From contig NZ_KI271289.1 of the NCBI RefSeq assembly GCF_000469385.1, positions 39,071 to 89,248 of the forward strand: a DNA stretch of 50,178 bases. The letters run 5' to 3'. Made by a program: the position numbers and the translations under genes. The notes beneath the pieces are model-generated. The model did no database searches, had not been told where the DNA came from, and saw only the letters and a list, made by a program, of their open reading frames with translations. The DNA comes from Leptotrichia sp. oral taxon 879 str. F0557 (lineage in GTDB: Bacteria > Fusobacteriota > Fusobacteriia > Fusobacteriales > Leptotrichiaceae). Below, one piece after another: positions 19,450-29,235 of the stretch (the first letter of the stretch is position 1; each line of letters begins with the position of its first letter).

Positions 19450-19526
19450 TAAATAAAATAAGATTTAAATTAAAATGTTTTATATATATAAAAGGTTATT
19501 ATATGGTATTCCACATTTTTTTATGG

Positions 19527-19532
19527 TATAAT
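19527..19532 (+). promoter_or_regulatory. Candidate -10 box for the HsdS-like gene
   Basis: TATAAT preceded by ATGG lies 26 bases before the ATG at 19559. No clear -35 box is seen, although ATGGTAT occurs twice nearby. It could give the hsdS/hsdM-like pair its own start in addition to read-through from the Hsp70 promoter. Confidence 0.4.
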
Positions 19533-19558
19533 ATTTACAAGGAAAGGGAAGTGAAAAT

Positions 19559-20146
19559 ATGAAATTAGGAGATAATGTAGATATAATAGCACCATTAAAT
19601 GTAAAAACAGCTGATTCGGAAACAGGTTATCTTTTGTTAAATCCGACGCTTGTAAATAATGGTAAGATAGAAAGCTTCGAAAATGCGGAAGTTCCTGAAA
19701 GATATAAAAATGGAAAAAATAAAATAAATGAAAAATACTTTGTAAAAAAGAACGATGTGCTGTTTCAGGCAAAAGGGAGTAAAATAGAAGTTGTATATGT
19801 TGATAAGGAATATGAAAATGTACTTCCTGCAACACTTTACTTCATCTTGCGGGCAAATGACAAAATAAATCCTAAATATTTGCAATGGCTTTTAAAGACA
19901 GAACTGCTGCTACTTTATTTTGAAAAGAAATATAAAACTATGAGTGCTGTCAGAGCTGTAAATAAGACTGATATTGTTGAGCTTGATATAGACTTGCCTG
20001 ATAGAAAAGAACAGGACAGAATGGTTGAAATAATAACAAGTTTTGAAAAAGAGGAAGAAAATACAAGAGAATATCTGAAAATAAAGAAAAAATATATCGA
20101 AGAAAAAATTCTAGCGAAAAATAAGGTGATAATAAATGAAGAATAA
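19559..20146 (+). CDS. HsdS-like protein with one target-recognition domain
   Basis: 195 residues, about half of a type I restriction specificity subunit. The pattern fits one target-recognition domain plus its helical arm: KLGDNVDII at the start, YFVKKNDVLFQAKGSKI, LPATLYFILRANDKINPKYL, TMSAVRAVNKTDIVELDIDLPD, then RKEQDRMVEIITSFEKEEEN and a coiled coil. In HsdS such domains read half of a bipartite DNA site and the arms bind HsdM. The next gene overlaps by 11 bases and is HsdM-like. No hsdR is in the window. A DNA-recognition role is inferred from the family. Confidence 0.75.
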   Translation: MKLGDNVDIIAPLNVKTADSETGYLLLNPTLVNNGKIESFENAEVPERYKNGKNKINEKYFVKKNDVLFQAKGSKIEVVYVDKEYENVLPATLYFILRANDKINPKYLQWLLKTELLLLYFEKKYKTMSAVRAVNKTDIVELDIDLPDRKEQDRMVEIITSFEKEEENTREYLKIKKKYIEEKILAKNKVIINEE

Positions 20147-21266
20147 ATTCTTTGAACTTGTAACAGATGAGTTGGAAAACAATAAAAATCAGAAAAAATT
20201 ACAGATTTTAAAAATGTCTCTGCTTTTATATATTATTTGTGTAAGCAAGGTTGTTTACGAAGAATTGGAAGATTTAAGAGACGATAATTATTTATTTCTG
20301 GAATACTTAAATAATTTGGGATTTGAATATGACTTGAATGGCACGTATTTGGAAAATATGAAAAACTTATCGAGTAGAATACCTGTATTTAATGAAATAT
20401 ATGACTTTATAGAAGAACATCCAGATAAACAGGTATTTATTGAAAGCTTGTCAGAAATGGAAATGGAATTAAAACTGAATATTTTAAGAGGAAAATATGC
20501 AAAAATTACACAAAACTATATCGATAACGTAATTAATTTGCCAATTACACGTGATGAAAGCGTTAATCAATTATCGCTGGATATTTTAGAAATAAATAAT
20601 AGTGAAATATTATACAGTGTTGATTTTTTTGAAGAAAATAATTTTTATCGTGAAAAAATGAAAGATATTGAAAAAAATACAATTACTAAAATTTTATATT
20701 CATTAAAAAATTCAGCTTCTAATAGGGATTCAGCAGTAATTTTGACAAAAAATTTAGATACTAGTAAATTCTTATACAGTTTTTTAAAGGAAAGTAAAAA
20801 GGGAATGATAGAAAAAGATGCTTTTTACTTATTAAAAAATGAAGAAATGGAAGATTTTGTAAAATCTGATAAAATAGAATATGTAGTCGCAATTCCTTTT
20901 AACAACACGTTAAAAAATCAAGTGATAATATTCAACGAAGAAAAAGAAAGCAAAAATAATATATTATTTGTACAATCACAGCACTTTTTTGAAAAAGGAA
21001 GCGAAAAAATAAAGCCTGAAAATTATAAGGAATTAGTTGAAATAATCAAGAAAAAACAGGAAATAAATGGTATTTCAAAGTTAGTTTCCAATGAAACAAT
21101 ATTAAGAAGAAAATGTAACCTGGATATTTTGGGATATGTTTTTAAAACTAAGGAAAAAGTCAATTTAGAAGAATTAAAGCAAAATAGGGACAAAATTTTT
21201 GAATTAATGACAATAAACAGAAAAAAATGTGATGACTTAGTAAATAGTTATCTGGAAGAGGAATAA
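20136..21266 (+). CDS. HsdM-like protein lacking methyltransferase motifs
   Basis: 376 residues; real HsdM has about 500. The last 140 residues resemble the HsdM tail: YVVAIPFNNTLKNQVIIFNEE, NNILFVQSQHFFEKGS, YKELVEIIKKKQEINGISKLVS and a final NLDILGYVF like the NLNIPRYV of HsdM. The S-adenosylmethionine loop (D-x-x-x-G-[TS]-G) and the catalytic NPP[FY] are absent. It therefore probably cannot methylate DNA and may serve as a scaffold for the HsdS-like partner. It has a good SD (AAGGTGA) inside the end of the previous gene. Confidence 0.6.
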   Translation: MKNKFFELVTDELENNKNQKKLQILKMSLLLYIICVSKVVYEELEDLRDDNYLFLEYLNNLGFEYDLNGTYLENMKNLSSRIPVFNEIYDFIEEHPDKQVFIESLSEMEMELKLNILRGKYAKITQNYIDNVINLPITRDESVNQLSLDILEINNSEILYSVDFFEENNFYREKMKDIEKNTITKILYSLKNSASNRDSAVILTKNLDTSKFLYSFLKESKKGMIEKDAFYLLKNEEMEDFVKSDKIEYVVAIPFNNTLKNQVIIFNEEKESKNNILFVQSQHFFEKGSEKIKPENYKELVEIIKKKQEINGISKLVSNETILRRKCNLDILGYVFKTKEKVNLEELKQNRDKIFELMTINRKKCDDLVNSYLEEE

Positions 21267-21303
21267 ATTTAATAATAAAAATAGATAGAAAGGTTGTAAT
21301 TTT

Positions 21304-22095
21304 ATGAAATTATTAACAATAAATGTACATGCATGGTTAGAAGAAAATCAAATGGAAAAAATTGATATCTTAGCAAAAGATATAGCTGAAAAGCAATATG
21401 ATGTAATAGCAATGCAGGAAGTCAATCAGCTTATGAATAATCCTGTAATTTTTGATGATATAAGACAGGAAAACTATGGATGGGTTCTTCTGGAAAAATT
21501 ACAGGAATATACAGACACTGACTATTATTACCACTGGAGTAACTCACATATTGGATTTAGTAAATATAATGAAGGCGTGGCAATAATAACAAGGCATAAA
21601 ATTAAAGATGAAGATGAGTTTTACTGTACTTTTGCACAGTCAGTAAGAACAATATCGGCAAGAAGGATAGTTAGTATCACTATTAATTATAATGGACAGG
21701 ATGTTGAATTTTACAGCTGTCACATGAATTTACCAAATTGTGAAACTGAAGATATGGGAGAAAATTTAAGAAATATCTTGAATAGATCTAAAACTGATAA
21801 TTTAAAAATATTAATGGGTGATTTTAATACAGATGCCAACGGAAATCCTGAAGATTATCAAAATATTTTAAATCAAGGCTTATTTGATACATATACACTT
21901 GCTGAAAAAAAAGACAGCGGTGTGACAGTAGATAAAGGAATACATGGATGGGCTCAAGATAAGTCGAAAAAGAGAATAGACTACATATTCTGTAATAAGG
22001 AAATCAAAGTAAAAGAAAGCAAAGTTATCTTTAATGGAAAAAATAAAGATGTAGTATCAGATCACTTTGGTGTAGAAGTCGAAATAGAAATTTAA
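21304..22095 (+). CDS. Endonuclease/exonuclease/phosphatase family protein
   Basis: 263 residues with the full EEP signature: LLTINVHAW, IAMQEVN (metal-binding Glu), YSCHMNLP, LMGDFNTDANG, KRIDYIFC and SDHFGVEVEI (final Asp-His). Members cut nucleic acids, phosphodiesters or sphingomyelin; the small size and lack of a signal peptide suggest a cytoplasmic phosphodiesterase or nuclease. It starts 37 bases after the HsdM-like gene with AGAAAGG upstream and ends at a terminator, so it is probably the last gene of this operon. Confidence 0.88.
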   Translation: MKLLTINVHAWLEENQMEKIDILAKDIAEKQYDVIAMQEVNQLMNNPVIFDDIRQENYGWVLLEKLQEYTDTDYYYHWSNSHIGFSKYNEGVAIITRHKIKDEDEFYCTFAQSVRTISARRIVSITINYNGQDVEFYSCHMNLPNCETEDMGENLRNILNRSKTDNLKILMGDFNTDANGNPEDYQNILNQGLFDTYTLAEKKDSGVTVDKGIHGWAQDKSKKRIDYIFCNKEIKVKESKVIFNGKNKDVVSDHFGVEVEIEI

Positions 22096-22161
22096 ATTTA
22101 AATGAAAAAATAATAATTTTAAAATGAATTTATAATTCTAAATATATGCTTAACCCCAGTA

Positions 22162-22192
22162 ATAATCGTTGTTTTTTATACAGCGATTATTT
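22162..22192 (+). terminator. Rho-independent terminator
   Basis: The stem AATAATCGTTG (22162-22172) / CAGCGATTATT (22182-22192) has one G-U pair and is followed by TTTTT. It ends the Hsp70/EEP gene block. Confidence 0.85.
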
Positions 22193-22216
22193 TTTTGCAA
22201 AAAAAATTGAAAAAAG

Positions 22217-22259
22217 ATATACGTAAATGTATTGACAATTTAAAAAAGTGTGGTATATT
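22217..22259 (+). promoter_or_regulatory. Alpha-glucoside PTS promoter with candidate operator
   Basis: TTGACA (22232-22237), 16 bases, TATATT (22254-22259). Directly upstream is ATATACGTAAATGTA (22217-22231), which continues to give ATAC-N6-GTAT. The same 15 bases lie next to the malQ -35 box. The centre at about -42 fits an activator site, or a repressor that covers the -35. Confidence 0.7.
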
Positions 22260-22314
22260 TAAAATAAGGAAAAAATAAATCAAATATATAAAAATTTTTA
22301 GGAGGTATTCAACT

Positions 22315-23907
22315 ATGATGAAAAAAATTCAACGATTCGGTGGAGCGATGATGGCACCAGTTCTATTGTTTGCATTCACTGGGATAGTCGTAGGATTGTC
22401 TTCTGTATTTACTAATACACAAGTTATGGGAAGTATTGCTGAAGAAGGGACAATGTGGCATAGCTTCTGGTATGTAGTACAAGAAGGTGGTTGGACAGTA
22501 TTTAGACAAATGCCTATATTATTTGCTATAGGACTGCCAATCAGTTTAGCAACAAAGACAAATGCAAGAGCATGTATGGAAACATTTGCGTTATACACAA
22601 CATTTAATTATTTTGTAGCGGCAATATTGAAAGTATTTTATAAAATAGATACAGCTGAACAAATAGCTAATAAAGTAACTGGATATGCTGCAATAGGTGG
22701 AGTTCCAACATTAGATACAAATTTATTTGGTGGTATTTTAATAGCAGCGTTAGTAGTATATTTGCATAATAAATATTTTGACAAGAAATTGCCTGATTTC
22801 TTAGGAGTATTCCAAGGATCAGTGTTCGTATACATGGTAGGGTTTGTAGTTTTAATCCCTTGTGCATTCTTAACAGTTCTAATTTGGCCTAAAGTTCAAT
22901 TGGGAATTGGTGCAATGCAAGGATTTATGAAAGCTTCAGGAATATTTGGAGTATGGATTTACACATTCTTAGAAAGAATATTAATTCCAACTGGATTACA
23001 TCACTTTGTTTATACACCGTTTATATTTGGACCAGCTGCAGTTCCTGGAGGAATTCAAGTGTACTGGGTTGAACATATAAAAGAATTTGCTCAAAGTGCT
23101 CAATCATTAAAATCTTTATTCCCGCAAGGAGGATTTGCTCTACATGGAAACTCAAAAATATTTGGTGCAATAGGAATAGCTCTTGCTATGTATGCTACTG
23201 CAAAACCTGAGAAAAAGAAAACTGTAGCAGCATTATTGATACCAATAGTATTTACAGCAGTAGTTTCAGGTATAACAGAACCATTAGAATTTACATTCTT
23301 ATTTATAGCTCCTGTATTATTTGCAGTTCATGCTTTCTTGGCAGCAACAATGGCAGCAACAATGTATGCTTTTGGAGTAGTTGGAAATATGGGTGGAGGA
23401 CTTCTTGACTTCTTATTCCTAAACTGGGTTCCAATGTTTAAGAATCACGCTGGAACAGTATTTATTCAAATAATAATAGGATTAATATTCACAGTAATAT
23501 ACTTCTTTGTATTTAAGTTCTTAATTCAAAAAATGAATTTAAAAACTCCAGGTAGAGAAGATGAAGATGAAGAAATGAAACTTTATACAAAAGCTGATTA
23601 TAAAGCTAAACACGGTGAAGGTGGAGCACAAGGTTCAGCAGCCATAGCTGGTGGAGATGAATATGCTCAAAAAGGTGCAATCATTCTTGAAGCATTAGGT
23701 GGAAGAGAAAATATCGAAGAACTTAATAACTGTGCGACTAGACTTAGAGTAAGTGTAAAAGATCCAAGTAAATTATCGCCAGATGCAGCATTTAAAGCAG
23801 CAGGAGCTCATGGTGTAGTTAGAAAAGGATCAGCTATTCAAGTAATCATCGGATTATCAGTACCTCAAGTAAGAGAAAGAATCGAAGAAATGATGAAAAA
23901 AGGATAA
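22315..23907 (+). CDS. malB: PTS alpha-glucoside transporter, IICB
   Basis: 530 residues. A IIC domain of about 10 membrane spans (residues 1-410; glucose/maltose superfamily, with LHHFVYTPFIFGP and VSGITEPLEFTFLF) is followed by a linker and a IIB domain. Cys473 in NNCATRLRV is the phosphorylation site. There is no IIA domain, so a IIA-Glc-like protein encoded elsewhere must supply phosphate. The neighbouring GH4 6-phospho-alpha-glucosidase points to maltose, sucrose isomers or similar alpha-glucosides as substrates. GGAGG is 9 bases upstream. The symbol follows the Fusobacterium mortiferum system; aglA-type naming is also possible. Confidence 0.9.
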   Translation: MMKKIQRFGGAMMAPVLLFAFTGIVVGLSSVFTNTQVMGSIAEEGTMWHSFWYVVQEGGWTVFRQMPILFAIGLPISLATKTNARACMETFALYTTFNYFVAAILKVFYKIDTAEQIANKVTGYAAIGGVPTLDTNLFGGILIAALVVYLHNKYFDKKLPDFLGVFQGSVFVYMVGFVVLIPCAFLTVLIWPKVQLGIGAMQGFMKASGIFGVWIYTFLERILIPTGLHHFVYTPFIFGPAAVPGGIQVYWVEHIKEFAQSAQSLKSLFPQGGFALHGNSKIFGAIGIALAMYATAKPEKKKTVAALLIPIVFTAVVSGITEPLEFTFLFIAPVLFAVHAFLAATMAATMYAFGVVGNMGGGLLDFLFLNWVPMFKNHAGTVFIQIIIGLIFTVIYFFVFKFLIQKMNLKTPGREDEDEEMKLYTKADYKAKHGEGGAQGSAAIAGGDEYAQKGAIILEALGGRENIEELNNCATRLRVSVKDPSKLSPDAAFKAAGAHGVVRKGSAIQVIIGLSVPQVRERIEEMMKKG

Positions 23908-23953
23908 AAATAAAATTTAATAAATAATTAAATTTAAATCTTATAAAAAAATT

Positions 23954-24021
23954 AAGAAAGAATTTTCAAAAGTCAAAAATTTTAAAGTTTTAAAATATAA
24001 GACTTAAGAAAGTTCTTTCTT
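23954..24021. terminator. Terminator hairpin between converging genes
   Basis: AAGAAAGAA (23954-23962) pairs with TTCTTTCTT (24013-24021), with an inner AAGTC/GACTT pair (23969-23973 / 24001-24005). T-rich sequence follows. It separates the PTS gene from the opposing gntR gene. Confidence 0.55.
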
Positions 24022-24036
24022 TTATTTTTAAAATAC

Positions 24037-24744
24037 TTATCTTTTTGCAATGGCACTAAAAGTAAATTTTTCAGGATGATGAATTATTGTTTCATATTGA
24101 AACAGTGTCCCATTTGAGAGATATGCATGAGTTTCAATAACTACAACCATATTTATATCCTTTAGTTTAAGATATTTTTGCTCCTCAGGAGTAATTTTTC
24201 TAAAACTAATATCTCTACGTGAATAAGCTATTTTTAACTTAAGTTCGTTTTCTAGATACTCATATATTGATCTTTTTGCTATTTCTTCGTTTAGAAAAGG
24301 TACGATTCTTCTGTCAAAAAAACTAGTAGAATAATTTAAAATTTCGCCATCTAACGAATTAGTACGTACAACTTTGTAAAAATCAGCACTTTCAGATACT
24401 TGAAATTCCTCCATCAACTTTTCTATTCCTTGAACAATATATAAACTAATTAAGTTAGTTTCAAGATTGATATTTTGAAGTTTGCTAATTTCTTGTACAG
24501 TCTGAATGGAAGTTATAGAGATGTTTTCTAGATTTTTTTTCTCTAGCACAATTGATTTTTTCCCTTTTACTTTCTGTATAAGACCTTCTCTTTCTAACAT
24601 AGAAAGTGCTTTTCTTACAGTAAGTTTGGAAAAATTATAGTCTATTGCTAAGTCATCTTCTTTTTTTAAAAAATCTCCTGATTTCATAGTTCCATTTTTA
24701 ATTTGTTCTTTAATATCGTGATATACTTTTTCATATTTTTTCAT
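24037..24744 (-). CDS. GntR/HutC-family regulator of alpha-glucoside genes
   Basis: 235 residues. An N-terminal winged helix (residues 1-68: VYHDIKEQIKNGTMKSGDFL, then LAIDYNFSKLTVRKALSMLEREGLI) precedes a UTRA ligand domain (about 85-230: FYKVVRTNSLDGEILNYSTSFF, YEYLENELKLKI, VVVIETHAYLSNGTLFQYE). It lies between the PTS gene and, divergently, the 6-phospho-alpha-glucosidase gene, so a phosphorylated alpha-glucoside is the probable effector. Its likely targets are the sites in 24745-25136 and perhaps the malQ/PTS motif. Confidence 0.88.
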   Translation of the reverse strand: MKKYEKVYHDIKEQIKNGTMKSGDFLKKEDDLAIDYNFSKLTVRKALSMLEREGLIQKVKGKKSIVLEKKNLENISITSIQTVQEISKLQNINLETNLISLYIVQGIEKLMEEFQVSESADFYKVVRTNSLDGEILNYSTSFFDRRIVPFLNEEIAKRSIYEYLENELKLKIAYSRRDISFRKITPEEQKYLKLKDINMVVVIETHAYLSNGTLFQYETIIHHPEKFTFSAIAKR

Positions 24745-26459
<1,715 letters not shown>

Positions 26460-26481
26460 TTAACAAATATACTTAATTTAT

Positions 26482-26543
26482 AGGATTATCTCAAAAGTTT
26501 AAAAATTTATTTATGAATTATTCTTAACTTGTGAGATAATCTT
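26482..26543 (+). terminator. Terminator hairpin after the GH4 gene
   Basis: AGGATTATCTCA (26482-26493) pairs with TGAGATAATCTT (26532-26543) with one G-U pair, followed by TTT. It lies between the GH4 and GH13 genes and may reduce but need not abolish read-through. Confidence 0.65.
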
Positions 26544-26583
26544 TTTATTGATAATATAAAATAATTCTAAAAAAGGAGAAAAT

Positions 26584-28323
26584 ATGGATATAAAAAAACT
26601 AGATAAAAAATGGTGGAAAAAAGAAGTTGGATATCAAATATATCCAAGAAGTTTTTATGATAGCAACAATGATGGAATTGGAGATTTGAATGGAATTACT
26701 GAAAAATTGGATTATCTAAAAGAACTGGGGATAACTCTTATCTGGATTTGTCCTGTGTATAAGTCGCCAATGGATGACAATGGATACGATATTTCTGATT
26801 ATTATGATATAAATCCTGAATTTGGAACAAAGGAAGATTTAGAAAGATTAATTTCAGAGGCGGAAAAAAGAGAAATAAAGATAATTTTAGATTTAGTAAT
26901 TAATCATACTTCAGATGAGCATGAGTGGTTTTTAGAAGCATTAAGAAATCCTGAAAGCAAGTATAGAAATTATTATATTTTTAAAAGAGGAAAAAATGGA
27001 CTGCCACCAACAAACTGGAGAAGCCATTTTGGAGGTTCTGCTTGGGAAAAGGTTGAAGGGGAAACTGATGAAAATGGGAATGAAATGTATTATTTACATT
27101 TATTTTCAAAGAAACAGCCTGATTTAAATTGGGAAAATCCTGAAGTAAGGGAAGAACTTTACAAAATGGTAAATTACTGGCTGGAAAAGGGAATAGCTGG
27201 ATTCAGGGTAGATGCCATAAATTCAATAAAAAAAGATAAGAATTACTCAGATTTGCCTGTTGACGGTGCAGATGGATTTGCACATAATATAAAGTATACT
27301 TTAAATCAGCCGGGAATTGAGGAATTTTTGGGAGAATTGGCACAAGAAACTTTTAAAAAATATAACTGCATGACTGTAGCTGAAACACCTTTGCTGGAAT
27401 ATGAAAGATATAATGATTTTATTGGTGAAGATGGATTTTTTTCAATGATTTTTGATTTTAGTTATTCTGATTTGGATATGGCAAAGGAAGGATTTTATTA
27501 TTCAGTACAGGATGTGAAAGTGAAAGAATTAAGAAACAAAATTTTTGAGAGTCAGCTAACACAGCAGAAATATGGATGGGGAGCGCCATTTTTGGAAAAT
27601 CATGACCTACCAAGAAGTTTGAATAAATTTTTAGGGAAAAAAGCAAATGAAGTAAATGCAAAATTACTTGCGACATTGTTTTTCTTTTTACGTGGGACAC
27701 CGTTTATTTATCAGGGACAGGAAATAGGAATGGACAATTTTGAGAGAACTGATATAGCACAGTTTGATGATATTGCCAGCAAAGATCAGTATCAACGTGC
27801 ACTGGGAGAAGGTTTTTCTCCTAAAGAAGCACTATATTTTGTAAACAAAAGAAGCCGTGACAATTCAAGAACACCTTTCCAATGGAATAGCACTAAAAAT
27901 GCAGGATTTTCAAAAAATGAAGATGTAAAAGCATGGATAGAATTGACTGGAAGTCAAGATAAAGTAAATGCAGAATCTCAAATAAATAATGAAAATTCAA
28001 TTTTTGCCCATTATAAAAAAATGATTGATTTACGACAGAATGGAAAATATTCAGATTGTTTGATTTTTGGGGAATTTATTACAGTAGAATTAGGAAATGA
28101 TGAAATAATCGCGTATATAAGAAAATATGAAAATCAGCAAGTTCTTTGCATTAATAATTTTTCTGATAAAAAACAGAAAGTGGAGCTAAGTGAAATTGCC
28201 AAAAGTATTGGTAAAAAAGAAATCGAATTAGAAGATATTTTGATTAATAATTATGAGAATATTGAAAATGATGGAAAAGTGTTAGTTCTTGAAGGATATC
28301 AAAGTTTATTAGTTGCAATTTAA
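26584..28323 (+). CDS. GH13 alpha-glucosidase
   Basis: 579 residues, close to oligo-1,6-glucosidase and maltase enzymes. (beta/alpha)8 barrel with YQIYPRSFYDSNNDGIGDLNG (residues 18-38), DLVINHTSDEHEWF, nucleophile Asp210 in GFRVDAIN, acid/base Glu267 in VAETP, and Asp341 in LENHDLPR. A C-terminal beta domain ends LEGYQSLLVAI. The residue after the nucleophile is Ala211; from what is known of the family, Ala there goes with alpha-1,4 and Val with alpha-1,6 preference, so maltase-like activity is more likely. No signal peptide; it works on sugars in the cytoplasm. Trehalose-6-phosphate hydrolase remains possible. Confidence 0.9.
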   Translation: MDIKKLDKKWWKKEVGYQIYPRSFYDSNNDGIGDLNGITEKLDYLKELGITLIWICPVYKSPMDDNGYDISDYYDINPEFGTKEDLERLISEAEKREIKIILDLVINHTSDEHEWFLEALRNPESKYRNYYIFKRGKNGLPPTNWRSHFGGSAWEKVEGETDENGNEMYYLHLFSKKQPDLNWENPEVREELYKMVNYWLEKGIAGFRVDAINSIKKDKNYSDLPVDGADGFAHNIKYTLNQPGIEEFLGELAQETFKKYNCMTVAETPLLEYERYNDFIGEDGFFSMIFDFSYSDLDMAKEGFYYSVQDVKVKELRNKIFESQLTQQKYGWGAPFLENHDLPRSLNKFLGKKANEVNAKLLATLFFFLRGTPFIYQGQEIGMDNFERTDIAQFDDIASKDQYQRALGEGFSPKEALYFVNKRSRDNSRTPFQWNSTKNAGFSKNEDVKAWIELTGSQDKVNAESQINNENSIFAHYKKMIDLRQNGKYSDCLIFGEFITVELGNDEIIAYIRKYENQQVLCINNFSDKKQKVELSEIAKSIGKKEIELEDILINNYENIENDGKVLVLEGYQSLLVAI

Positions 28324-28406
28324 CAATAAAATTTAAGGTAAGATTTTTTCAAGAATTGAATAAAAATAAAAATAGAACTAAAGATAATTGATTACTCGGA
28401 GGAAAA

Positions 28407-29078
28407 ATGAAAATAAAAGGGATATTATTTGATTTTAATGGAACAATGCTTTTTGATAGTGCTTTACAGGAAGATGTATGGAAAAAATTTTTAAGAAGCA
28501 AAATTGGTAGGGAAATAACAAATGAAGAAATTCATAAGTATATTCATGGTGGAAATAATAAAACTGTACTTTCATACTTTTTTAACAAAGATTTTTCAAA
28601 TGAAGAAGTTCAAAAACTAGGAGAAGAAAAGGAAAGCATGTATCGGGATATGTGCCTAAAAGATGAGAAAATGTTCAAATTAGTAAAAGGATTGCCAGAA
28701 TTTCTTAATAAGTTAAAAGAGGCTGGTATTCCAATTACTATAGCAACAGGTGCTCCGATAAGCAATGTAAAATTTTATTTTGAACATCTAAATTTGGGCA
28801 AATGGTTTGATATAAATAAAGTTGTTTATACTGACGGAAGTTTTAAAGGAAAGCCAGAACCAGATATTTTTTTGAAAGCAGCCAAAAATATAAATGTGGA
28901 TATTGAAAACTGTGCAGTATTTGAAGATGCAATACTTGGAATAGAGGCGGCAAAGAGAGCAAATGCTTCAAAAATTATAGCTGTTTCTTCGACACTCAAT
29001 ACCAATAAATTATCATCAATTGATGGAGTTTCGTATGTCATAAAAGATTTTACGGAAATATCAATAGATAATTTGTAA
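28407..29078 (+). CDS. HAD hydrolase, beta-phosphoglucomutase-like
   Basis: 223 residues, with a cap domain after the first strand as in beta-phosphoglucomutase. Motif 1 is LFDFNGTM (Asp9-Phe-Asn11): the second Asp of the usual DxD, the general acid/base, is Asn. Motif 2 is ITIATGAP (Thr), motif 3 KGKPEPDIF, motif 4 VFEDAILGIEAAKRA. Beta-phosphoglucomutase would process beta-glucose-1-phosphate from maltose phosphorolysis, but no phosphorylase is here. It follows the GH13 gene by 83 bases with GGAGG. Asn11 makes mutase activity doubtful. Confidence 0.75.
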   Translation: MKIKGILFDFNGTMLFDSALQEDVWKKFLRSKIGREITNEEIHKYIHGGNNKTVLSYFFNKDFSNEEVQKLGEEKESMYRDMCLKDEKMFKLVKGLPEFLNKLKEAGIPITIATGAPISNVKFYFEHLNLGKWFDINKVVYTDGSFKGKPEPDIFLKAAKNINVDIENCAVFEDAILGIEAAKRANASKIIAVSSTLNTNKLSSIDGVSYVIKDFTEISIDNL

Positions 29079-29098
29079 TTTGAAAAATATATAAAATA

Positions 29099-29144
29099 AA
29101 AAACTGTCTTTTTATTCTTAAAATAGAAATATTGGACAGTTTTT
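29099..29144 (+). terminator. Rho-independent terminator
   Basis: AAAACTGTC (29100-29108) pairs with GACAGTTTT (29135-29143), followed by T-rich sequence. Nearly the same stem is used at 38538-38582. Confidence 0.75.
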
Positions 29145-29198
29145 ATTATTTTTATTCTTAATTAATTTAATCAATTAAAGTTTTGTTTAATGTATAAT

Positions 29199-29232
29199 TT
29201 TTAGTAATTCCATTTTAAATGGATTGAGTATA
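29199..29232 (-). repeat. Dispersed intergenic repeat, partial copy D
   Basis: AATGTATAATTTTTAGTAAT...TTTTAAATGGATTGAGTATA matches the right part of copy A (4513-4559). Only one end of the element is present. Confidence 0.55.
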
Positions 29233-29235
29233 ATA

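Noticed and set aside
19559-21266. Complete type I restriction-modification system
   Set aside because: No hsdR, only half an HsdS, and the HsdM-like protein lacks SAM and NPP[FY] motifs.
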